A stretch of 64,000 nucleotides of DNA from Bacteroidota bacterium (GTDB lineage Bacteria > Bacteroidota > Ignavibacteria > UBA10030 > SZUA-254): assembly GCA_036522515.1 (NCBI GenBank), contig DATDFQ010000056.1, positions 335,730-399,729 on the forward strand, written 5' to 3'. A model generated the notes under the pieces. The model saw only the letters and a list, made by a program, of their open reading frames with translations, made no database searches and was not told where the DNA came from. How positions within the stretch are numbered: the first letter of the stretch is position 1; every line of letters starts with the position of its first letter. This document shows, piece by piece, positions 24,899-33,389 of this stretch. Position numbers and translations under genes: made by a program.

Positions 24899-26617
24899 AC
24901 GCCCGTCCGAACCGTTCCGTCGCCCGCCCAGGCGCTGCTGCATGCTCTTCTCTGCGGCATCATCCTGACGACCTCATTCTTTTGCGCCGGCCAGGTCGCA
25001 CCCTCGGGCGGCCCGCCCGATACCACCCCCCCGGTGATTGTAAGCTCCTACCCGTCGCACGGAGCGCTCGGTTACCGGGACAACCGGCTGAACCTTGTGT
25101 TCAACAAGTATGTGGATCACTCGAGCGTGGAAGGATCGCTTTTCATTTCGCCGTCGGTCGGCGAACTGAACATCGCGTGGAGCGGGACGGAAGTGGAAAT
25201 CCGGTTCTCGGATTCCCTGCGGCCGAACACCACCTATATCCTCACGGTCGGCACCGACGCGGTCGACACCAGAAAGAACAGGATGGCGAGCGCGTTCGCT
25301 CTTCCCTTTTCGACCGGCGAACATCTCGACTCCGCGAGCGTGTCGGGGAAAGTGTTCGACACGGCTCCGGGCGGTATCATGATCTTCGCCTACATCCTGG
25401 GGGGCCAACGGGGCGATACGCTCAACCCCACCCATACGAAGCCGGATTATGAGACCCAGACGGGGAAGGACGGGTCGTTTGTTCTGACGAACCTAGCCCT
25501 GGGGAGCTATCGGGTGATCGCGGTCCGCGACGAATACAGGAATCTCCTCTACGACCGCCAGACGGACGAGTTCGGGATGGCGACCTCGGATCTTCTGCTC
25601 GACAGCGCGAGGATGAAGATCGCGGGGATCCAATTCCGGATGACGAAGGAAGACACCACCCGCCCCTTTCTCTCAAGCGCGAGACCGCTCGACCGCTCGC
25701 ACCTGCTTCTCCGCTTCAGCGAGGCGATGGACACCACAGGCGTCCGTGGGAGCTCGATTTCCATTCTCGATACCGCAACACACGAGAGTCTTCCGGTCCG
25801 GGATTTTTCGTTCGTGGACGGCTCGCTCCTTGCCGCCCAGGCTGTCACTGCGGACCAGGAGAGCAGCAAAACCTACCGTGCGGCATTATCGGGGATGAAG
25901 GACTTGCATGGAAACCCCCTGAATTCCCTTGCGGGAACGGGAGTCTTCACGGGTTCGCCTCTCGCCGACACGTCGAAGCCGGCGATAAAGCTGAGAGAGA
26001 TTGAGGAGGGGGGAAGGAACGTTCCGGTGGAGGACAGCGTCGAAATCTTCTTCAGCGAGGCGATTCATCCCGCGGGCTTCGAGCACGCGTTCCAGTTGAG
26101 GGATACGTCAAACAAGCCTGTCGCCGGAAGCTTCAGGTGGTGGAGTTCGGCGCAGGTATCGTTCATCCCTGCGCGCGCTCTCAGCCTGTCAACGAGCTAC
26201 CTCGTGAAAGTCGCGCTCGATTCGGTGAAGGATTTTTCAGGAAACCGGGCGGCGGATACCGTCTGGACGAGAAGGTTTCAGACTCTCGAGGAAAAAGCGG
26301 TGGGGAGCATCAAAGGGAAGGTGGTGGACGATTCCGCCGGAGCCGCGGGAACGATTTACATTGTCGCCTCCAATATCGCCTCCAGGGATGTGAAACCGAT
26401 GAACGAAGCCCTCTCTTCTCCGGGCGCGTTCGTCTTTGAGCGGGTTCTCGAGGGGAAGTACACGATCGCGGGCTTCAGGGATTCGAACGGCGACGGAGGG
26501 TATTCGTTCGGGATGCCGTTTCCCTATCGTCCCTCGGAACGGTTCGACGTCTTTCCCGACACTCTGAAGGTAAGGGCACGATGGCCGCTGGAGGGGGTCG
26601 TCCTCCGCTTCCGCTAG
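24899..26617 (+). CDS. Ig-like (SbsA_Ig/carboxypeptidase-regulatory) outer-membrane lipoprotein, non-NTG start
   Basis: An envelope lipoprotein of ~572 aa. It has Bacteroidota-type Ig-like repeats that begin right after the lipid-attachment region with SGGPPDTTPPVIVSSYP, plus a carboxypeptidase-regulatory-like part and a final GMPFPYRPSERFDVFPDTL. The first NTG codon in frame (GTG 25034) would remove the whole export signal. The upstream in-frame codons encode a good lipoprotein signal (ALLHALLCGIILTTSFFC, Cys at 24983-24985), yet none from 24896 on is ATG, GTG or TTG. A strong AGGAGG (24885-24890) lies 8 nt before ACG 24899, my preferred start; AAG 24896 and CTG 24935/24938 are weaker choices. 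Readthrough of the mltG TAG is the other possibility. Confidence 0.78.
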   Translation, partial: TPVRTVPSPAQALLHALLCGIILTTSFFCAGQVAPSGGPPDTTPPVIVSSYPSHGALGYRDNRLNLVFNKYVDHSSVEGSLFISPSVGELNIAWSGTEVEIRFSDSLRPNTTYILTVGTDAVDTRKNRMASAFALPFSTGEHLDSASVSGKVFDTAPGGIMIFAYILGGQRGDTLNPTHTKPDYETQTGKDGSFVLTNLALGSYRVIAVRDEYRNLLYDRQTDEFGMATSDLLLDSARMKIAGIQFRMTKEDTTRPFLSSARPLDRSHLLLRFSEAMDTTGVRGSSISILDTATHESLPVRDFSFVDGSLLAAQAVTADQESSKTYRAALSGMKDLHGNPLNSLAGTGVFTGSPLADTSKPAIKLREIEEGGRNVPVEDSVEIFFSEAIHPAGFEHAFQLRDTSNKPVAGSFRWWSSAQVSFIPARALSLSTSYLVKVALDSVKDFSGNRAADTVWTRRFQTLEEKAVGSIKGKVVDDSAGAAGTIYIVASNIASRDVKPMNEALSSPGAFVFERVLEGKYTIAGFRDSNGDGGYSFGMPFPYRPSERFDVFPDTLKVRARWPLEGVVLRFR

Positions 26618-26659
26618 CCCGCCGGTGATACCTCACTTTGGCGGCTTCCCTCCCCAGCT

Positions 26660-26737
26660 CGTCATGCTGACATGCTTTAGGTCAGCATCTTCCAACTCTT
26701 TTTGAATGATCCCGACCTGAAACATGTCGGGATGACG
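26660..26737. repeat. 78-bp inverted-repeat element
   Basis: Two ~31-nt arms in inverted orientation (left GTCATGCTGACATG..AGGTCAGCATC; right, read in reverse, GTCATCCCGACATG..AGGTCGGGATC) flank an AT-rich core of about 18 nt. The build resembles the 75-bp family but the arms are unrelated. It lies between converging genes, so it may work as a bidirectional terminator. Confidence 0.6.
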
Positions 26738-26774
26738 GCAAAAGATGAAAAAGCCACGCTCCGAACCCGCCGGG

Positions 26775-27362
26775 TTACTGGCGGTGATGTTCGATCTGTT
26801 TCTCCGGCTCAATGTTCAACTCGGGCGGCTTCGGAGGGAGATTCTTCAGGATGTTGTCCGGAACGATCCATGCCTGGTTGAAGCCGAGACCTCCCAGCCG
26901 TTTCAGCAGCCGGGCTGCGGAGGCCCGGTCCTCGTAATTGCCCACCCGCACCTTGTAGTAGGGAGAATCGAAGACAAGATAGGTCCATTCGTCCGGAAAA
27001 CGGCTTTCCACGCTGTCCCTCACCTGAACCGCTTCGTCGATATCCTGCGTCAGCAACACCTGCACCCTGAATCCGGGGATTGTCTCCGGCACCGCGGTTG
27101 TGATAACGTTTGCGGCTTCGACAGCCGAGCGCTGCGTGATCTCCGCCTGTTTTACCACTTTGATATCGGCATCGTAGTCGGCGGGGTTGAACGACTTTTC
27201 GAACCGCTGGAGAAACCCGGCGTCGGACGGGATGCGCTCGGTCTTCGGTTCAACGGCCCTGGTGCCGGAACAATTCCAGAGCGAAATTGTTCCGAGGAGG
27301 AGAATTCCCGTCAGGACGATGAACGGGCGGTCACTTCTGGGGAATGTCTGTGGTCCACGCAT
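26775..27362 (-). CDS. SPOR-domain lipoprotein
   Basis: A ~195-aa lipoprotein. A signal peptide (FIVLTGILLLGTISLWNC) ends in a lipobox Cys. After a linker, a SPOR domain (residues ~105-175; GFRVQVLLTQDIDEAVQVRD, then YYKVRVGNYEDRASAARLL) should bind denuded septal or cell-wall glycan. It overlaps the 3' end of the preceding SPOR gene by 32 bp if started at ATG 27362, which directly precedes the signal sequence; a longer frame to 27443 exists but would bury the signal. Confidence 0.85.
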   Translation of the reverse strand: MRGPQTFPRSDRPFIVLTGILLLGTISLWNCSGTRAVEPKTERIPSDAGFLQRFEKSFNPADYDADIKVVKQAEITQRSAVEAANVITTAVPETIPGFRVQVLLTQDIDEAVQVRDSVESRFPDEWTYLVFDSPYYKVRVGNYEDRASAARLLKRLGGLGFNQAWIVPDNILKNLPPKPPELNIEPEKQIEHHRQ

Positions 27363-27807
27363 CCTTGTAATCGCCGGGGTATTTTTGGAGCATCTCGTCG
27401 CGGAACTTCCGCGCGTCGTCTTTCGTCGCAAAACTCCCGACAAGCACCTTGTACAGGTAGCTCGTCCGGTCGTAATAGGTGTTGACGCTCACCGAGAACC
27501 GCTCCCGCGCGAGCGCGGCGACGCGATCGGCGTTATCCTGTTTCTGATAGGCCCCGACCTGAACCGCGAAGCCGGACGCCTGGCCGGAGGGGGAGGATGG
27601 TTCGTAGGCGGGCCTGCTCGTATTGTCGACTTTTACGTCGAACGTATCGCTCTTGGCGGGGCCGCCGGCCGGATTCTGACCGGAGGGGCTTTGAACCGTC
27701 GAAGAGCCGCCCTTCTCAGCCGAGCTTTCCTTCGATCCGGAGCATCCCCCGGCGAGGAGCAGTGCGACGAGAGCCCAGAGAACGAGCGATGGCTTGAACA
27801 CATTCAT
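27331..27807 (-). CDS. SPOR-domain lipoprotein
   Basis: A 158-aa lipoprotein with signal peptide and lipobox (LVALLLAGGC, Cys ~22), a Ser/Pro/Gly-rich linker, and a C-terminal SPOR domain (FAVQVGAYQKQDNADRVAAL, YLYKVLVGSFATKDDARKF). The product is probably anchored in the outer or inner membrane and binds peptidoglycan at division sites. It is paired with the overlapping second SPOR lipoprotein, suggesting that the two act together or are a duplication. It follows deoC by 24 bp and may be cotranscribed with it. Confidence 0.88.
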   Translation of the reverse strand: MNVFKPSLVLWALVALLLAGGCSGSKESSAEKGGSSTVQSPSGQNPAGGPAKSDTFDVKVDNTSRPAYEPSSPSGQASGFAVQVGAYQKQDNADRVAALARERFSVSVNTYYDRTSYLYKVLVGSFATKDDARKFRDEMLQKYPGDYKDAWTTDIPQK

Positions 27808-27831
27808 GGTAACCTCGGATTGTGATGAACG

Positions 27832-28728
27832 TTAATATGATTGAGCCGCTTTCACCGCGGGAGCCTCTTTGCTCTCGCCGTTCCCGCCCACGATCTTCAC
27901 GCTCGCGCTTGCGCCGATGCGGTCGGCTCCGCTTGCGACGAGTGCGAGGGCCTCTTCCCGGGTCCGCACTCCTCCGGAGGCTTTCACTCCCATCGCGGAT
28001 CCGACGACATGCCGCATAAGCGCGATATCGCCGACGGTGGCTCCCCCTTTCGCGAAACCCGTCGAAGTCTTCACAAAATCCGCCCCCGCACGCTTCGCCA
28101 GAATACACGCCTTTATTTTCTCTTCGTCCGTAAGGAGGGAGGTCTCAAGAATCACCTTGGTAAGAGCCCGGTAGCGCCGGGCGGTGGTGACGACCCCGAA
28201 GATGTCATTTTCCACGTAATCGTATTCGCCGGATTTGAGCATCCCGACATTCACCACCATGTCGAGCTCTGTCGCCCCGTCGCGGAGCGCCTGTTCCCCC
28301 TCGAATGCCTTTCCCGCGGAGGTGATGGCGCCGAGGGGAAACCCGATCACCGTGCAGACCTTCACGGGCGTATCCCGGAGCAGCTTTGCGCAGAGTGAGA
28401 CATAGCAGGGGTTGATGCAGACGCTTGCAAAATTGTATTTCTTCGCCTCCCGGCAGAGCACGGTGACCTGCTCTTTTGTGGCTTCGGGTTTGAGAAGGGT
28501 GTGGTCGATCATCCGGGCCAGTTCCGTTTCGATCCCGCCGGCGGCCTCGATCCCCATGCCTGCGCTGACACGAGCGGCCCCGGTGTGGACGATGGTCTTG
28601 ACGCCTTCCCTGTTGTGGATGACGCAGAGGCCGTCGCTGCAGATACCGTCCTTACAGCACGATTTCCCGCCGGAGCTTTCGTGAAGGATCGATTCGACGA
28701 GCCGTTCAACCTCGCCTGGCAGCATCAT
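27832..28728 (-). CDS. deoC: Deoxyribose-phosphate aldolase DeoC with N-terminal extension
   Basis: A 298-aa class I aldolase that splits 2-deoxyribose 5-phosphate to acetaldehyde and glyceraldehyde 3-phosphate. Schiff-base Lys is in [10 protein letters not shown]; other conserved parts are [22 protein letters not shown] and [14 protein letters not shown] normal DeoC starts near IDHTLLKP, so ~70 residues are extra: a short amphipathic helix ([15 protein letters not shown]), a Cys cluster ([12 protein letters not shown]) and a Gly/Ala-rich linker. Such helices resemble encapsulation peptides of bacterial-microcompartment aldolases, but no shell gene is here. ATG 28728 (or 28725) with GAAGGGA is preferred to TTG 28770, which overlaps the promoter. 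Confidence 0.93.
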   Translation of the reverse strand: MMLPGEVERLVESILHESSGGKSCCKDGICSDGLCVIHNREGVKTIVHTGAARVSAGMGIEAAGGIETELARMIDHTLLKPEATKEQVTVLCREAKKYNFASVCINPCYVSLCAKLLRDTPVKVCTVIGFPLGAITSAGKAFEGEQALRDGATELDMVVNVGMLKSGEYDYVENDIFGVVTTARRYRALTKVILETSLLTDEEKIKACILAKRAGADFVKTSTGFAKGGATVGDIALMRHVVGSAMGVKASGGVRTREEALALVASGADRIGASASVKIVGGNGESKEAPAVKAAQSY

Positions 28729-28768
28729 TCCCTTCGGACAAATTGAGAAAATCCCACTATTCAGCTTC

Positions 28769-28796
28769 AATATACAACTTTATGAAAAAGAAACAA
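28769..28796 (-). promoter_or_regulatory. Promoter of deoC
   Basis: On the minus strand TTGTTT (28796-28791), a 16-bp spacer and TATATT (28774-28769). The transcript start near 28762 lies downstream of a possible TTG start, which favours the ATG at 28728. Confidence 0.45.
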
Positions 28797-28810
28797 GCCC
28801 GCGTATTTTG

Positions 28811-28885
28811 TCATCCTGAGCGAAGCGAAGGATCTCGCAGGTCGGAAAGACGAGATCCTTCGGTCGCTACGCTCCCTCAGGATGA
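28811..28885. repeat. 75-bp dispersed inverted repeat, copy 2
   Basis: Same element as at 48-122 but inverted: the 26-nt short arm is on the left and the 34-nt long arm on the right, around a different 15-nt core. It sits between the divergent deoC and porQ-like genes, upstream of the porQ promoter. Confidence 0.8.
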
Positions 28886-28920
28886 CACGTTGGGTGAAAT
28901 CGAGACACGACTGGTGCTTC

Positions 28921-28949
28921 TTGTATCTCTCGGGGCATTTTCTTAGATT
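28921..28949 (+). promoter_or_regulatory. Promoter of the PorQ-like gene
   Basis: TTGTAT (28921-28926), a 17-bp spacer and TAGATT (28944-28949), followed by a ~28-nt leader without a clear Shine-Dalgarno. The same -10 TAGATT at the same spacing precedes the hybrid kinase. Confidence 0.5.
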
Positions 28950-28983
28950 CCCTTCGGTTTGACACCCATAACCTGAACCTTCC

Positions 28984-29928
28984 ATGCGAATCTGCACCCG
29001 GACTCTATTTTTTCTCCCGGCGCTCGTCTTGTTGTGCGGCCCGGAGGTTCGCGCACAGGATAATAGCGCGTACAACTTTCTCCAGCTCGATGTCGGCGCG
29101 CGCGCCGCGGCGCTAGGCGGCGGTCCGGTGGTGATGGTCGATGATCCGAACGCCATCTTTTACAACCCCGCCGCGCTCGGGACGCTGACCCAGCGCAGAG
29201 TCTCCTTCGGTTTTTTCAAGCACCTTCTCGATATTAATGCGGGGCACGCCAGCTTCGGGACGGAAATTCCCAACCTGGGGTTTGTGGGCGCGGGGATCGT
29301 CTATATCAATTACGGCGAGTTTAACCGCACCGGCGAAGAGGGGGAGGATTTAGGGACATTCCATGCGGGCGAGCTCGCGGTGACCGCGGGCTATGCAGGG
29401 GCATTGCGGCCGGGGCTCGAGTATGGAGTGAACGCAAAATTCATCTACTCGTCGATCGCAGAGGCGCACTCTTCCGCCGCGGCTGTCGATCTGGGGTTGC
29501 AGTATGTGGCGATCCCCGACAGAATCACGCTCGGGATAAGCCTGCTCAACCTGGGGACCCAGCTCAATCCTTACGTCAACACACGGGAAGATCTCCCGCT
29601 CAACCTGCGCGTCGGGGCCGAGATCTACCCGGAACACCTCCCGGCGGCTCTCCTACTGAGCCTGGACCGGCTCAACGAGAAACAGGACTCCTTCGGTGAG
29701 AGGTTCAGGGCCTTCTCGGTGGGGCTCGACCTGCTTCCCGGGCCGAACGTCCACCTCCGGATCGGGTACAATAACGGACAGAGGCAGGATTTGAAAGTCC
29801 TTTCGAGTTCGGGGCTGGCGGGGTTTTCGATCGGAGGGGGGATCAACACGGACATGTACAGCGTCGATTATGCCTACTCGTCGCTCGGCCAGATCGGCGC
29901 CGTGCACCGGATCAGCATAACGTTCTGA
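28984..29928 (+). CDS. PorQ/PorV-family outer-membrane protein of the type IX secretion system
   Basis: A 314-aa beta-barrel protein with signal peptide (LFFLPALVLLCGPEVRAQ). The mature start (NSAYNFLQLDVGARAAALGG, then DDPNAIFYNPAAL) and HLLDINAGHASFGTEI, GAGIVYINYGEF are closely like PorQ of Bacteroidota, a T9SS component; PorV and PorP are relatives. It probably helps move or process sorting-domain cargo such as the two PNPFNP proteins in this window. Which of the PorQ/PorV paralogues it is cannot be settled by eye. Confidence 0.82.
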   Translation: MRICTRTLFFLPALVLLCGPEVRAQDNSAYNFLQLDVGARAAALGGGPVVMVDDPNAIFYNPAALGTLTQRRVSFGFFKHLLDINAGHASFGTEIPNLGFVGAGIVYINYGEFNRTGEEGEDLGTFHAGELAVTAGYAGALRPGLEYGVNAKFIYSSIAEAHSSAAAVDLGLQYVAIPDRITLGISLLNLGTQLNPYVNTREDLPLNLRVGAEIYPEHLPAALLLSLDRLNEKQDSFGERFRAFSVGLDLLPGPNVHLRIGYNNGQRQDLKVLSSSGLAGFSIGGGINTDMYSVDYAYSSLGQIGAVHRISITF

Positions 29929-29938
29929 CCGGCGCGGC

Positions 29939-31147
29939 TCAGAATTTCTTGTAGGGGGTTTTCAGGTACCGCCCGGCCTGCTCGTGGGCGCCCTGGTAGT
30001 CGTCGAGCGCAAGCACCTTCCGGTACTGCTTCACCGCAAGATCCCGCTTCATCTGCAGGTCGTAAATCATCCCGATTTTCAGATTCACTCCCACCATGAA
30101 ACCGGTCGGATCCTTATCGAGGAGCCGTGAAAGCTCGTCGCACCGGTAGAAGTGCTCGAGGGAGGCGGGATAGTTTGCCGTGTTCATCTCCTGCACGCCC
30201 AGATAATAGCGCGCCTCCCGTTCGAGGAGCCGGTCGTATCCGCGGTTCTTGTGCTCGACTCTCTCCAGGATCTCCCTGAAGGCAGTTGCACACGCTTCCC
30301 AGTTTCCGAGCGAGGCATAGCAGCGCCCGACATACTTGTGAAAGATCGGGTTGTTCGGGAACCGCGCGTGGAGTCTTAACGAAAGGGGGAGGGCCTGGTC
30401 CGGTTTTTTCTCGTAATTCTGCAAGACCTGCAGGAGAAAATAGGTCGCTTCAATGCTCGCGTACGTCCCGTTGGAGGCCGTCCTCGCGAGCTCTTTCAGG
30501 CCTTTCTTCTTGTTGCCTTCCGGAAAAAAAATCATGAAGGGTTTCACGAAAGGGTAAAGGTCGGGGATGATAGCGGCATAATAATGGTACAGACCCATGC
30601 CGAGGAGGACGTCGTTGTTCTCCGGCGCCAGTTTGTACGCCTCCTCCACGATGGGAAGGGCCGCGCGGCCGTCGCTCGCCGCCTTGAGCCAATCCTCCCG
30701 GTTGCCGTGCAACCTTCCCCGAAATCCGAGCGCTCCCCCTTTGAAAAAGAGCGCCGCTGTGTCGTGTTCGTTCTTATCGAGCCGCTTGTCGCACAGATCG
30801 ATCACCCGGTCCAGTTCGGAAAGGAAGCGGTCGTCGTAGGCCGTGTTCTCAATGTCCGTGACGATTCTCCACCAGTCGACCATCGCGAGGAAAAAATAAC
30901 CCGCCGGATGATCAGGCATCCGGCGGGCGATGTATTGAAACTCGGTCTTTGCGCTGTCGAACGAGAGATTGTAGACCTCCTCGATCCCCCGGTGAATGCG
31001 CGCTTCGGTTGCGGAATCGCCGATCCATTGGGCCGGCGAGGCGACGACAGAGAGCGCCGCAAGGAGCCCGATGCACATGCCCCTCGGTACTTTAAGGGAC
31101 GGCCGGACGGATCCCGCTCTCAGAAGCTCCGGACTACGCGAAATCAC
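29939..31147 (-). CDS. Exported TPR protein, TTC39/IML2-like
   Basis: A 402-aa protein with a hydrophobic N-terminal segment (GLLAALSVVASPAQW) suggesting export. It is built of helical TPR-like repeats (LGVQEMNTANYPASLEHFYR, KQYRKVLALDDYQGAHEQAG). The central GMGLYHYYAAIIPDLYPF and FFPEGNKKKGLKELARTA recall the TTC39/IML2 group of TPR proteins. Its function is unknown; a scaffold role in the periplasm is plausible. GTG 31147 overlaps the OmpA-like gene's stop (GTGA), so it is likely the last gene of the leftward transcript. Its 3' end faces the porQ-like gene across 10 bp. Confidence 0.8.
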   Translation of the reverse strand: MISRSPELLRAGSVRPSLKVPRGMCIGLLAALSVVASPAQWIGDSATEARIHRGIEEVYNLSFDSAKTEFQYIARRMPDHPAGYFFLAMVDWWRIVTDIENTAYDDRFLSELDRVIDLCDKRLDKNEHDTAALFFKGGALGFRGRLHGNREDWLKAASDGRAALPIVEEAYKLAPENNDVLLGMGLYHYYAAIIPDLYPFVKPFMIFFPEGNKKKGLKELARTASNGTYASIEATYFLLQVLQNYEKKPDQALPLSLRLHARFPNNPIFHKYVGRCYASLGNWEACATAFREILERVEHKNRGYDRLLEREARYYLGVQEMNTANYPASLEHFYRCDELSRLLDKDPTGFMVGVNLKIGMIYDLQMKRDLAVKQYRKVLALDDYQGAHEQAGRYLKTPYKKF

Positions 31148-31815
31148 TCGAGCTGGTTGTTCGCCGCGGCTTCCTTCAGCTTGTCGTTGGCGAAGATCGC
31201 CACTTCGACCCGCCGGTTCTGCTGCCGCCCTTCGGCGGTCGTATTCGAGGCGACCGGTGCGGTTTCACCGAAGCCCCTCGTCGTAATCCGGGACCCGGCG
31301 ACGGAAAGGCCCTTCAGGTAGTCGGCGACCGACTGGGCCCGGCGCTCGGACAGGCGCTGATTGTAATCGGCTGTACCGGTCGAGTCGGTGTGGCCGTCGA
31401 CCAGGATGTTCGTGTCGGGGTACTTGTTCAGGATCTTCGCGAGACTGGAGATGTTCGATTCTGCGGTGGGTTGAAGATCGGATGCGTTCGTCTTGAAGAG
31501 AATCCCGGAATCGAACGTGATCTTGATTCCCTCGCCGACCCGCTCAATCTTTGCGTTCTTGATGTCATTTCTCATCTCCTCGGCCTGCTTGTCCATATAA
31601 TGACCGATCAGCACGCCTGCGGTGCCTCCGACCGCGGCCCCGATGATGACCCCGGCGGCAGTATTCCCCGCCGCGTGTCCGATGATCCCGCCGATAATTC
31701 CCCCGGCAGCAGCTCCTATTCCACCCCCCTTGACGGTGTTGCTCGCCCCGCAGCCCATCATGAGAAGGGAAGCGCAGATCACCAGAACGGTGAAGAGTTT
31801 GATGGGAGTTGTCAT
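31144..31815 (-). CDS. OmpA-family lipoprotein with glycine zipper
   Basis: A 223-aa lipoprotein: signal peptide with lipobox (LLMMGC), then a glycine-zipper region (GGGIGAAAGGIIGGIIGHAA), then a C-terminal OmpA domain (residues ~105-210; NILVDGHTDSTGTADYNQRL, LSERRAQSVADYL, RRVEVAIFAN) that binds peptidoglycan. This layout equals the YfiB/YiaD-like group that tethers the outer membrane to the wall. The ATG at 31815 has GAGGAGAG upstream; an open frame beyond it is not coding. It is followed, with overlap, by the TPR gene. Confidence 0.92.
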   Translation of the reverse strand: MTTPIKLFTVLVICASLLMMGCGASNTVKGGGIGAAAGGIIGGIIGHAAGNTAAGVIIGAAVGGTAGVLIGHYMDKQAEEMRNDIKNAKIERVGEGIKITFDSGILFKTNASDLQPTAESNISSLAKILNKYPDTNILVDGHTDSTGTADYNQRLSERRAQSVADYLKGLSVAGSRITTRGFGETAPVASNTTAEGRQQNRRVEVAIFANDKLKEAAANNQLE

Positions 31816-31861
31816 GGCGTCTCTCCTCTGAAATGATGTAAGTGTTGAGTTTGGATGGTTG

Positions 31862-33334
31862 CTATGCAGCTGAAATCCTTGAGGTAAGATATGAAACCAC
31901 CCTGTCACTCGCAATTCGCTCCTGGGCCATCGAGTCGCGTTCCCGCACCGTGACAGTCTGATCCTCCAGCGTTTGCGAATCGACGGTGATGCAGAACGGT
32001 GTCCCGATTTCGTCCTGCCGCCGGTAGCGGCGCCCGACCGCGCCGCTCGCATCGTAAGAAACCCGGAGAGCGCTTCTCAACTCCTGTTCGATCTTCTTCG
32101 CTATTTCGGGCATTCCGTCCCGGTTCACGAGCGGAAAGACCGCGGCTTTGATCGGGGCGAGTCTCGGGTGGAGCTTCAGTACCACGCGGGTCTCCGCCGT
32201 CCCTTCGGCCGTGGGCGCTTCCTCCTCGGCATAGGCGTTCACGAGAAACGCCATACACGACCGGCTCGCTCCGGCCGATGTTTCGATGATATACGGCGTG
32301 AATTTCTCCTTCGATTCCTCTTCGAAATACTTGAGGCTTTTCCCGGAAAACTGCTCGTGCCGGGAAAGATCGAAATCGGTGCGGTTGTGCACCCCTTCGA
32401 TTTCGCCCCAGCCGAACGGGAAGGAATATTCAACGTCGTAGGCATCCTTGGCGTAATGGGCGAGCTTCCCGGGCTCGTGGCGGTGCCAGCGGAGCTTGCC
32501 GGACTCCATCCCGAGCCGGTTGAACCAGCTCATCCGCTGTTCGCGCCAGTATTCGAACCATTCGACGTCGGTTCCCGGTTTCACAAAGAACTGCATCTCC
32601 ATCTGCTCGAACTCCCGCGTCCGGAAGAGGAAGTTCTTCGTGTTGATCTCGTTCCTGAACGCCTTGCCGATCTGGGCGATGCCGAACGGGATCTTCTGGC
32701 GGGAGGAGGACTGAACGTTGAGAAAGTTCACGAAGATCCCCTGGGCCGTCTCGGGGCGTAGGTAGACGACGGCGCCCGAATCCTCGACCGGCCCGACGAA
32801 TGTCTTGAACATCAGGTTGAATGTCCGGGCCTCCGTGAAGGTCCCCTTGTTTCCGCAATTGGGACAATTCAGGACCGGGAGGAATTTTTGGGGTTCAAGC
32901 TCCGCGCGCCTGCGGAATTCTTCCGTCATCAGAGTCTCGTCCGCGGGGAGCGCGGCCCCCGGCTCGACGGCGCGGAGAAGTTCCTTCTGCTTTTTGACCG
33001 ACAGCTCCTCGAAGAGGATGTCGACGCGATAGCGGGATTTGCACTGCCGGCAATCGACCATCGGATCGGTGAAATTCTCCACGTGGCCGGAGGCCTCCCA
33101 CACTTTCGGGTGCATGAGAATCGCCGCGTCGATCCCCTCGACGTTTTCCCGGTATGTCATTTCCTTCCACCACTCGGCCTTGATATTGTTCAGGAGCTCG
33201 ACGCCCAACGGGCCGTAATCCCATGCGCCGTTCAAGCCGCCGTAGATCTCGCTCGACTGGAAGACGAAGCCCCTCCGTTTGCAGAGCGAGACCAGTTTAT
33301 CCATCGATACCGTGCCGGGTTTCTCTTTTGCCAT
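31862..33334 (-). CDS. glyS: Glycyl-tRNA synthetase (dimeric class II)
   Basis: A 490-aa alpha2-type glycyl-tRNA synthetase. KRRGFVFQSSEIYGGLNGAW near the N-terminus, YLRPETAQGIFVNF (motif 2 region), FRNEINTKNFLFRTREFEQM and SAGASRSCMAFLVNAY (motif 3) are all present, with the anticodon-binding domain at the C-terminus (ending SDRVVSYLTSRISAA). CRQCKSRY and CPNCGNKG give two CxxC pairs for zinc. The ATG at 33334 precedes the family start; an open frame extends to 33421 without support. Confidence 0.97.
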   Translation of the reverse strand: MAKEKPGTVSMDKLVSLCKRRGFVFQSSEIYGGLNGAWDYGPLGVELLNNIKAEWWKEMTYRENVEGIDAAILMHPKVWEASGHVENFTDPMVDCRQCKSRYRVDILFEELSVKKQKELLRAVEPGAALPADETLMTEEFRRRAELEPQKFLPVLNCPNCGNKGTFTEARTFNLMFKTFVGPVEDSGAVVYLRPETAQGIFVNFLNVQSSSRQKIPFGIAQIGKAFRNEINTKNFLFRTREFEQMEMQFFVKPGTDVEWFEYWREQRMSWFNRLGMESGKLRWHRHEPGKLAHYAKDAYDVEYSFPFGWGEIEGVHNRTDFDLSRHEQFSGKSLKYFEEESKEKFTPYIIETSAGASRSCMAFLVNAYAEEEAPTAEGTAETRVVLKLHPRLAPIKAAVFPLVNRDGMPEIAKKIEQELRSALRVSYDASGAVGRRYRRQDEIGTPFCITVDSQTLEDQTVTVRERDSMAQERIASDRVVSYLTSRISAA

Positions 33335-33389
33335 TGAACGTACTCTCTCTTTCGTTGATGATGGTGCGGAAAATTCGTGTGGTCCGGAT

